NCBI GenBank assembly: GCA_035654135.1
Contig: DASRXN010000103.1
Location: forward strand, 1-21,765
Length of the DNA stretch: 21,765 bases
Direction of reading: 5' to 3'
DNA from: Fen-999 sp035654135
GTDB lineage: Bacteria > Pseudomonadota > Gammaproteobacteria > Burkholderiales > Rhodocyclaceae
Part shown: positions 7,798-12,940 of the stretch, in pieces
How the letters are laid out: each line of letters starts with the position of its first letter
Position numbering within the stretch: the first letter of the stretch is position 1
Made by a program: the position numbers and the translations under genes
Notes under the pieces: generated by a model
Databases searched by the model: none
What the model saw: the letters and a program-made list of their open reading frames with translations, nothing else
What the model was told of the DNA's origin: nothing

Positions 7798-7813
7798 CAC
7801 CGAATCGGGAATA
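7790..7813. repeat. Inverted repeat formed by the two divergent -35-like elements
   Basis: TATTCCCG (7790-7797) and CGGGAATA (7806-7813) form a perfect 8-bp inverted repeat around the 8-base spacer CACCGAAT. It sits midway between the divergent sigma and phosphoesterase operons. It could also bind a dimeric regulator, but the matching downstream octamers favour a pair of promoters. Confidence 0.75.
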
Positions 7814-7836
7814 AAAGGACAGGCGCGCCGGTATTG
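7806..7836 (+). promoter_or_regulatory. Predicted ECF-dependent promoter of the metallophosphoesterase-yceI operon
   Basis: CGGGAATA at 7806-7813, a 15-base spacer, and CGGTATTG at 7829-7836. All 16 motif bases and the spacer length equal those of the oppositely oriented copy for the sigma operon, whereas the two spacers differ in sequence. Transcription would start near 7843, upstream of the Shine-Dalgarno at 7862-7868. Confidence 0.7.
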
Positions 7837-7876
7837 CACTGTGAACGCACAACGCGTGAATGGAGGAGCATAACTC

Positions 7877-8782
7877 ATGAAACAGCTAATGGATCGGCGA
7901 GAGTTCATCCGCCTGGCGGCCTTCGGCGGCATCGTGTTCGCATCGGGCGTTCGTGCCGCAGGCTATGGCAGCGGTATGACCGCGGACAAATCGGCCGCGG
8001 CCGACGACTTCTACTTCGTGCAGTTATCCGACACGCACTGGGGCTTCGATGGACCGCCCAATCCCGACTCGCATGGTACGTTGCCGAAAGCGATCGCAGC
8101 GGTCAATGCGCTATCGGAGCAACCGGATTTTGTCGTCTTCACCGGCGACCTGACACACCTGACTCTCGATGCCCAGGTGCGGCGCGCACGAATGACCGAA
8201 TTTCGCGACATCGTCTCGAAGTTGAAGGTACGCGACGTACGTTTCCTGCCCGGCGAGCACGATGCATCGGTGGATCGCGGCGAGGCATTCCAGGAGTTCT
8301 TTGGCCCGACGCACTACACCTTTGACCACAAGGGCGCGCATTTCATCGTCATCGACAACGTGTCGGACCCGAAAGGGATCATTGGCGATGCCCAGCTGGC
8401 CTGGCTTGTGGACGATCTCGGCAAACTGCCAAAGGACAAACCAATTGTGGTGCTGACCCACCGGCCGCTGTTCGACCTCCAGCCGGAATGGGGTTGGTCG
8501 ACGGGCGATGGGGCACGGGCAATCGAGCTCCTGTTGCCATTCCGCAACGTCTCGGTGTTCTATGGGCACATCCACCAGGAAAATCAGCGCATGACCGGGC
8601 ATATTTTGCACCGCGCGGCAAAGTCCCTGATCTTTCCGCTGCCCCCGCCGGGGTCGGCCGACCATAAGCCGGTGCCGTGGGATTCGGCACAACCCTATCG
8701 CGGGCTCGGCTGGCGTGACGTCGAGGCTGAACCGACGAAAGCGAAGTACGAGATTCACGAACATTCGGTTCAGGGAGGCTAA
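7877..8782 (+). CDS. Tat-exported calcineurin-like metallophosphoesterase
   Basis: A 301-residue protein with a twin-arginine signal: R7-R8 in DRREFIRLAAFGG, followed by a hydrophobic stretch and a likely cleavage near residue 28. Export of a folded, metal-loaded enzyme to the periplasm is inferred. The metallophosphoesterase motifs appear in order: D52-x-H54 (SDTHWG), G90-D91 (GDLTH), GEHD at 126-129, H195 (LTHRP) and GHIH at 230-233. Together these form a two-metal site. The usual GNHD is GEHD here, replacing the metal-binding Asn by Glu. The substrate is unknown. ATG 7877 has a strong Shine-Dalgarno, GGAGGAG. It is followed after 7 bases by yceI, forming an operon, and lies under the predicted ECF promoter. 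Control by the adjacent sigma factor is likely. Confidence 0.92.
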   Translation: MKQLMDRREFIRLAAFGGIVFASGVRAAGYGSGMTADKSAAADDFYFVQLSDTHWGFDGPPNPDSHGTLPKAIAAVNALSEQPDFVVFTGDLTHLTLDAQVRRARMTEFRDIVSKLKVRDVRFLPGEHDASVDRGEAFQEFFGPTHYTFDHKGAHFIVIDNVSDPKGIIGDAQLAWLVDDLGKLPKDKPIVVLTHRPLFDLQPEWGWSTGDGARAIELLLPFRNVSVFYGHIHQENQRMTGHILHRAAKSLIFPLPPPGSADHKPVPWDSAQPYRGLGWRDVEAEPTKAKYEIHEHSVQGG

Positions 8783-8789
8783 GCGTTCA

Positions 8790-9377
8790 ATGACCGCGTT
8801 CCTGACGACATCCCGGATGCATTTGCTGCACCAGGGGACCATCACGCTGCTCGCCTCGGCAACCATCCTGATTGGTTCAGTCGTACTTGGTGCCCAAGCG
8901 GTCAATGAGAGCAGCAAGATCCTGTTTACGGCGACGCAGTCAGATGTATCGGTCGACGGCGGGTTCGGCAAGTTCACCGCCGATGTCGAGTTTGATCCAG
9001 CGAAGCCGGCAACCGGCAAGGTCAGTCTTGTGATCAACCTGGGGTCGGTCGCAACAGGCAGTACGGAGGCCGACGACCTGCTGAAGAGCGGGGACTTTTT
9101 CGACGTCGCACACTTCCCACAGGCCACCTTTATCTCAAAGACCATCAGCACGCAGGACACAGGGCATTTCCAGGCCCTTGGGCAATTTACTCTGAAGGGC
9201 CGAAGTGCCGGGATTGCGGTCCCTTTCACCGCACGGCCGGAGGGTGCCGGTCTTCGAATTGAAGGTCGCGTTCTCGTTTCGCGTCTCGCCTACAAGGTAG
9301 GTGAGGGACAGTGGGCTGATACGGGGACGCTTGCCGACCAGGTGCGTATCCGCTTCAGCCTTTACGTACCGCGATGA
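8790..9377 (+). CDS. YceI-family periplasmic lipocalin-like protein
   Basis: A 195-residue protein with an N-terminal hydrophobic export segment (ITLLASATILIGSVVLGAQA, about residues 18-37) and a YceI domain. Characteristic parts are the VDGGFGKFTADVEFDP strand pair, the VINLGSVATGSTEADDLLKS segment, and the FDVAHFPQATFISKTI strand. YceI proteins fold as an extended lipocalin-like barrel that binds polyisoprenoid lipids such as ubiquinone precursors, and they are often induced by alkaline or envelope stress. The start at 8790 has GGGAGG about 11 bases upstream. It is the second gene of the phosphoesterase operon. The pairing with an ECF system supports an envelope-stress role, which is an inference. 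The ligand cannot be told from sequence. Confidence 0.92.
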   Translation: MTAFLTTSRMHLLHQGTITLLASATILIGSVVLGAQAVNESSKILFTATQSDVSVDGGFGKFTADVEFDPAKPATGKVSLVINLGSVATGSTEADDLLKSGDFFDVAHFPQATFISKTISTQDTGHFQALGQFTLKGRSAGIAVPFTARPEGAGLRIEGRVLVSRLAYKVGEGQWADTGTLADQVRIRFSLYVPR

Positions 9378-9426
9378 ATTCTCGTTTGAGGATAACGTCT
9401 TGAACGTCCCGGCATCAAACCACTCC

Positions 9427-9443
9427 TGCGACCGATTGTCGCA
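9427..9443. promoter_or_regulatory. RegA/PrrA-box-like inverted repeat upstream of the SCO operon
   Basis: TGCGAC (9427-9432), 5 bases, GTCGCA (9438-9443). It fits the published RegA/PrrA pattern GCGNC-N5-GNCGC exactly and is fully palindromic, with flanking T and A. It ends 39 bases before the GTG start of the first gene of the copper chaperone operon, in an intergenic region of 105 bases. A TATCCT hexamer at 9470-9475 could serve as -10. regB and regA are encoded just beyond this operon. There is no T-run, so it is a poor terminator for yceI. Confidence 0.5.
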
Positions 9444-9482
9444 TCCCTGGAAGAAGCGGCGCATTGCGGTATCCTCCGCGCC

Positions 9483-9962
9483 GTGCCCGCCGCGAACCGA
9501 TCCATCCTCGTCGACCTCGCCATCATTTTGGTGTTGGCGCTCATCGCCGTCGTCGGCTACAAGTATTCGCCGCTGCTGCTGCCCAAGGCCGACCTGACCC
9601 TGGCGCCGGCTGCCGGCTGCGATCTGAATGAGCAGCCCTGCCACGCCGACCTGCCCGGTGGCGGCAGCATCGAACTGACTCTTGCCCCGAGGCCGATTCC
9701 GGTCGTCAAGCCCATGCGGGTAACGGTCGCAATCTCCGGCCTGCCGGCGCAAAAGGTCGAGATCGACTTCGCCGGCGTCACCATGAACATGGGTCTCAAC
9801 CGCCTGACCCTTGGCGCCGACGGCGACGGACGCTATGTCGGCGAAGCGACGATTCCCGTCTGCATCACCGGTCGCATGACCTGGCGGGCAACGCTGATGC
9901 TGGAAACCGACAGCCAGCGCATTGCAGTGCCCTTCCTCTTCGACGCACCGATCGGAGGCTGA
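9483..9962 (+). CDS. FixH/YtkA-like membrane-anchored protein of the copper-chaperone operon
   Basis: A 159-residue protein with one N-terminal membrane helix (about residues 8-27, VDLAIILVLALIAVVG) and a periplasmic domain. The pattern FAGVTMNMGLNRLTL, then GDGRYVGEATIPVCITGRMTWRA resembles the FixH/YtkA-like fold found beside cytochrome oxidase and copper genes. Cys46, Cys53 and Cys127 and the methionines at 101, 103 and 132 could bind copper or form disulfides, which is inference. The stop codon abuts the ATG of the SCO gene with no gap, so the two are translated together. The start is GTG at 9483 without a visible Shine-Dalgarno; no better start exists before the membrane helix. Function is likely in oxidase or copper-site assembly but unproven. 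Confidence 0.75.
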   Translation: MPAANRSILVDLAIILVLALIAVVGYKYSPLLLPKADLTLAPAAGCDLNEQPCHADLPGGGSIELTLAPRPIPVVKPMRVTVAISGLPAQKVEIDFAGVTMNMGLNRLTLGADGDGRYVGEATIPVCITGRMTWRATLMLETDSQRIAVPFLFDAPIGG

Positions 9963-10580
9963 ATGTCACAACGGCTATTGCTCGCCCTCGTCGTCATTCT
10001 CGCCACAGCCGTCGTCGGCCTCGCCTTGTTCTGGCAGCCGCAGTTATCGCCGCCATCGACCGCACCCGGCGCTCCCGCCGGCGGCGATTTCGTTCTCGAC
10101 TCCGCCGATGGCCCGGTCGATACCGCCGCCCTGCGCGGCAAGGTAGTCCTGGTCTATTTCGGCTACACGTATTGCCCGGACATCTGCCCGACCTCGCTCA
10201 CCGTCACCAGCCAGGCGCTCAACCAGTTATCGCCGGCCGAACTGGCGCTGGTGAAGACTGTGTTCGTTTCCGTGGACCCCGAGCGCGACACGCCGGCGCG
10301 GCTCAAGGACTACGTGAAATTCTTCCATCCGAGCATGGTCGGGGTCACCGGCACGCCGGCAGCCATCGCCGCCGCCGCCCGCAAGTACGGAGCGATCTAC
10401 GCCCGCCAGGATGTCGGCAGCACGGCAGGCTACGTGGTCGATCACAGCGCCTGGACCTATGTAGTCGCGCCCGACGGCCACCTTGCCGGCCGCATTCCCC
10501 ATGGCGCCACGATCGAACAGACGCTGGCGGAAATCCGCAAGTGGCTTCCTTCTTCCCCCACCCCGAAAGGAACATCATGA
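9963..10580 (+). CDS. SCO1/SenC family copper chaperone for cytochrome oxidase CuA assembly
   Basis: A 205-residue membrane-anchored thioredoxin-fold protein. The N-terminal helix spans about residues 5-24 (LLLALVVILATAVVGLALFW). The copper site is C71-x3-C75 (YCPDICPTSL) with H161 (VVDHSAWTY). It delivers copper to, or reduces the cysteines of, the CuA site of cytochrome oxidase subunit II at the periplasmic face. ATG 9963 follows the preceding stop directly, with GGAGG just upstream. Its own stop overlaps the start of the PCu(A)C gene as ATGA. In Rhodobacter the homologue senC lies beside regA and regB, and here too regBA is the neighbour. Confidence 0.95.
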   Translation: MSQRLLLALVVILATAVVGLALFWQPQLSPPSTAPGAPAGGDFVLDSADGPVDTAALRGKVVLVYFGYTYCPDICPTSLTVTSQALNQLSPAELALVKTVFVSVDPERDTPARLKDYVKFFHPSMVGVTGTPAAIAAAARKYGAIYARQDVGSTAGYVVDHSAWTYVVAPDGHLAGRIPHGATIEQTLAEIRKWLPSSPTPKGTS

Positions 10581-11050
10581 AACCCGTCACTCTTGCCCTG
10601 ACTTCATTCATGGCCTGCTTCTCGCTCGGCGCCTGGGCTGCCGGCGCTGCCGACAGCGTCAGCGTCGTCGATCCCTACGTGCGCATGGCGCCCCCGGGCG
10701 CCATGGCCACCGGCGCCTTCATGGTACTGAAAAACAGTGGCGACAAGGATGTGAAGGTGGTGAAAGCGGAAAACTCCGCGTCGAAGATCACCGAACTGCA
10801 TACCCACATTAACGACGGCGGCGTCATGAAGATGCGGCCGGTACCGGCCATCGACATCAAGGCCAAAGGCGAAGCCGTGCTCCAGCCCGGCGGCCTGCAT
10901 GTCATGCTGATCGACCTCAAGGGGCCGATGAAGGAAGGCGACAAGATCGCCATCACCCTCGGCTTCGACGACGGCTCCAGCAAGCAGTTCGAAGCATCGA
11001 TCAGGAAGCCCATGCCGATGCCGGCGCCGATGGACCACTCCGCCCACTAG
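10577..11050 (+). CDS. PCu(A)C periplasmic copper chaperone
   Basis: A 157-residue exported copper-binding protein. The signal peptide ends near residue 22 (FMACFSLGAWA). The copper(I) site follows the family spacing H-x10-M-x21-H-x-M precisely: H75, M86, H108, M110 (GGLHVMLIDL). The residue after H75 is Thr where Met is common. A C-terminal tail rich in Met and His (MPMPAPMDHSAH) may add copper-binding sites. PCu(A)C passes copper to SCO or directly to the CuA centre, so the three genes in this operon form a coherent chain. The start overlaps the SCO stop (ATGA), with AAGGA upstream. The gene ends just before a GC-rich hairpin shared with the convergent regA. Confidence 0.94.
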   Translation: MKPVTLALTSFMACFSLGAWAAGAADSVSVVDPYVRMAPPGAMATGAFMVLKNSGDKDVKVVKAENSASKITELHTHINDGGVMKMRPVPAIDIKAKGEAVLQPGGLHVMLIDLKGPMKEGDKIAITLGFDDGSSKQFEASIRKPMPMPAPMDHSAH

Positions 11051-11063
11051 CACCAATGCGGCA

Positions 11064-11088
11064 AGGGCGCGGGCCTGCCCCGCGCCCT
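11064..11088. terminator. GC-rich hairpin between the convergent pcuAC-type gene and regA
   Basis: AGGGCGCGGG (11064-11073) pairs with CCCGCGCCCT (11079-11088) around CCTGC, a 10-bp perfect stem. The right arm overlaps the regA stop codon (CTA at 11087-11089 on the plus strand). There is no T-run on either side, so it may slow polymerase or protect mRNA ends from either direction rather than act as a textbook terminator. Confidence 0.55.
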
Positions 11089-11617
11089 AGGCCTTGACCG
11101 GTCGCTTCATCAGCTTTCGTTGCAGCGTGCGCCGGTGCATCTTGAGCGCGCGGGCGGTGGCGGAAATATTGCCGTCGTGCTCGCGCATGACCCGCTGGAT
11201 GTGCTCCCACTCCAGCCGGCTTACCGATAGCGGCGCCGTCGCCGGCGACTCGGCCACATTCGGCTGGTTGCCCGCGTCGAAAGCGGCCAGGATAGCCTCC
11301 ACCTCCACCGGCTTGGCCAGGTACTGCACGGCGCCGAGCTTGATGGCATCCACCGCGGTGGCGATGCTGGCGTAGCCGGTCAGCACGACGATGCGGCAGT
11401 CGGCATTGATCGCCAGCAGCGGCTCGATCAGCGCCAGGCCGGAGTTGCCGGCCAGATTGAGATCGAGCACCACGCGATCCGGCGGCCGCTGCCGGGCCTG
11501 TACCAGGGCCGTTGCCGCATCGGTCGCGCCCTCGGCGGCCAGGCCGCGGCGGCCCAGCGCGCGGGTCAGCACGGCATTGAAGGTTTCATCGTCGTCGATG
11601 ACCAGAACCGTTTCCAT
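11087..11617 (-). CDS. regA: RegA/PrrA/ActR-type redox response regulator
   Basis: A 176-residue two-domain regulator. The receiver has D8, D9, phospho-acceptor D52 (VLDLNLAGNSG), T80 and K102 (LAKPVE). The C-terminal Fis-type helix-turn-helix occupies about residues 135-172 (EWEHIQRVMREHDGNISATA, then LKMHRRTLQRKL). That last helix is the strongly conserved RegA recognition helix. With RegB it controls respiration, oxidase, hydrogenase, nitrogen or photosynthesis genes in proteobacteria, depending on redox state. The gene begins 9 bases after the regB stop, so the two are co-transcribed. It is convergent with the copper chaperone operon, and GCGNC-N5-GNCGC repeats occur upstream of both units. 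The Shine-Dalgarno is weak. Confidence 0.92.
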   Translation of the reverse strand: METVLVIDDDETFNAVLTRALGRRGLAAEGATDAATALVQARQRPPDRVVLDLNLAGNSGLALIEPLLAINADCRIVVLTGYASIATAVDAIKLGAVQYLAKPVEVEAILAAFDAGNQPNVAESPATAPLSVSRLEWEHIQRVMREHDGNISATARALKMHRRTLQRKLMKRPVKA

Positions 11618-11626
11618 ATTCGGCTT

Positions 11627-12874
11627 TCAGTCGGCTGCCGGCAGGCGGACGCGAGCGACGCCGCCACCGTCGTTGTGCAACGTCAGTTGGCCGCCCAGCC
11701 TCGCAATGGCCGCATGGGCGAGGAAGAGGCCGACGCCGCTGCCCCCGGCATGTACCGGAAACGGCGCCTGACCGGCGCGTTCGGGGATGTGCGGCGCAAA
11801 ACCGGGGCCGTTGTCGCGCACCTCGATCATCAGTCCCGCGGCGTCACCGTCCGCCGTGACGCGCACGGTCGAGCCCGCGTTGGCGGCGTTGTTGAACAGG
11901 TTCAGCAGGCCCTGTTCGAGCGTTGCATCGGCGACGAAAGTCAGTCGTGGCGGTACGCCGTTTAGTAGCAGCTCGGCATCCGCGCGCGGGCGCAGCTCGC
12001 GCCAACGCGCGAAGACCTCGGCCAGCCAGCGCTGCGCATGCACCGCTGCCGCGCTGTCGAGCCGTTCGGCGCCGGCGCGCTCCGCCAGCCCGCTGATGAT
12101 CGCCTTGCAGGCCGTGATCTGGCGCTGCAGGATGGCGATGTCGGCGCGTGCCGCTGCCGGCACCGCAGGGTCGCGCTCCAGCTCGCCGGCGATGACGGCC
12201 ATGGTCGCCAGCGGCGTCGACAGTTCGTGCGCCGCCCCGGCCGCGAGCGTGCCGAGGGCGACGACGCGCTCGTCGCGCAGCGCCCTTTCGCGCACGGCGG
12301 CAAGCTCGGCATCACGACTCCGGATCGAGGCCGTCATGCGGACGACGAACCAGGCCAGCATGGCCGCCGACAGCACGAAGGTCACCCACATGCCGGCCAG
12401 GTGCAGCCGCGCGGCGCGTCCGGCATCGGCAACCGGCAAGGGCAGATAGGCCACCATCAACAGCGAATAGGCCGCCACTGCCAGCACGGCGATGGCCGCG
12501 ACCCGAGGCGGCCGCAGCACCAGCGCGGCGATGGCCACCGGCGGCAGCAAGAGGGAAATCAGCGGATTGGCGGCGCCGCCGCTGAAGAACATCAATACCG
12601 AGAGCGCGACGATGTCGGTCATCAGTTGCGTAAACAGTTGAGCCTCGCCGACGGCCGTCGCCGCGCCGATCCTCTGACCGGCAAGACCGTTGGCCAGCGC
12701 CTGTAGCGCCACGACCAGCAACATCGGTACGGCCGGCAGGGGGATGTTGAGCAGCAGCGGCACCGCGACTATCGCTGCCGCCTCGGCGGCGATCAGCCAC
12801 CAGCGCAGGGCAACCAGCCGGCGCTGGGTGGTGGGAGTATCGGGTATTGCGGCGAGCGGGGGCATGGCGGCCAT
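11627..12874 (-). CDS. regB: RegB/PrrB-type redox sensor histidine kinase
   Basis: A 415-residue kinase with about six membrane helices in residues 20-180 and a cytoplasmic catalytic part. The motif GGAANP at 99-104, between membrane segments, corresponds to the quinone-binding GGxxNP motif of RegB. The H-box is AAGAAHELSTPLATM with H216. Cys256 (QITACKAII) lies where RegB has its redox-active cysteine. The ATP-binding domain has N329 (NLFNNAANA), DNGPGF at 354-359 and GGSGVGLFLA from 377. It phosphorylates RegA when the quinone pool is reduced, according to family knowledge. ATG 12874 and ATG 12865 are both possible starts; neither has a clear Shine-Dalgarno. An inverted repeat lies 43 bases upstream. 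Confidence 0.93.
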   Translation of the reverse strand: MAAMPPLAAIPDTPTTQRRLVALRWWLIAAEAAAIVAVPLLLNIPLPAVPMLLVVALQALANGLAGQRIGAATAVGEAQLFTQLMTDIVALSVLMFFSGGAANPLISLLLPPVAIAALVLRPPRVAAIAVLAVAAYSLLMVAYLPLPVADAGRAARLHLAGMWVTFVLSAAMLAWFVVRMTASIRSRDAELAAVRERALRDERVVALGTLAAGAAHELSTPLATMAVIAGELERDPAVPAAARADIAILQRQITACKAIISGLAERAGAERLDSAAAVHAQRWLAEVFARWRELRPRADAELLLNGVPPRLTFVADATLEQGLLNLFNNAANAGSTVRVTADGDAAGLMIEVRDNGPGFAPHIPERAGQAPFPVHAGGSGVGLFLAHAAIARLGGQLTLHNDGGGVARVRLPAAD

Positions 12875-12915
12875 TATCCGCGATCACCGGCAGAACCGCG
12901 CAGCTGGCGGCCGTG

Positions 12916-12936
12916 CCTGCGGCATTTCGCCGCAGG
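12916..12936. promoter_or_regulatory. RegA-box-like inverted repeat upstream of regB (also hairpin after kup)
   Basis: CCTGCGGC (12916-12923) and GCCGCAGG (12929-12936) form an 8-bp inverted repeat around ATTTC. The core GCGGC-N5-GCCGC fits the RegA/PrrA pattern GCGNC-N5-GNCGC. It is 43-44 bases upstream of regB ATG 12874. It is also 4 bases past the kup stop codon, so it might instead end kup mRNA, though no T-run follows on the minus strand. Confidence 0.45.
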
Positions 12937-12940
12937 TTGG

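Noticed and set aside
7757..7852. Longer start of the ECF sigma gene at 7852
   Set aside because: It would cross the predicted promoter and the divergent inverted repeat, and adds residues with no region 2 similarity.
12916..12936. Strong intrinsic terminator of kup
   Set aside because: A hairpin exists but no T-run follows on the minus strand; it is listed as a regulatory site with the terminator as an alternative.
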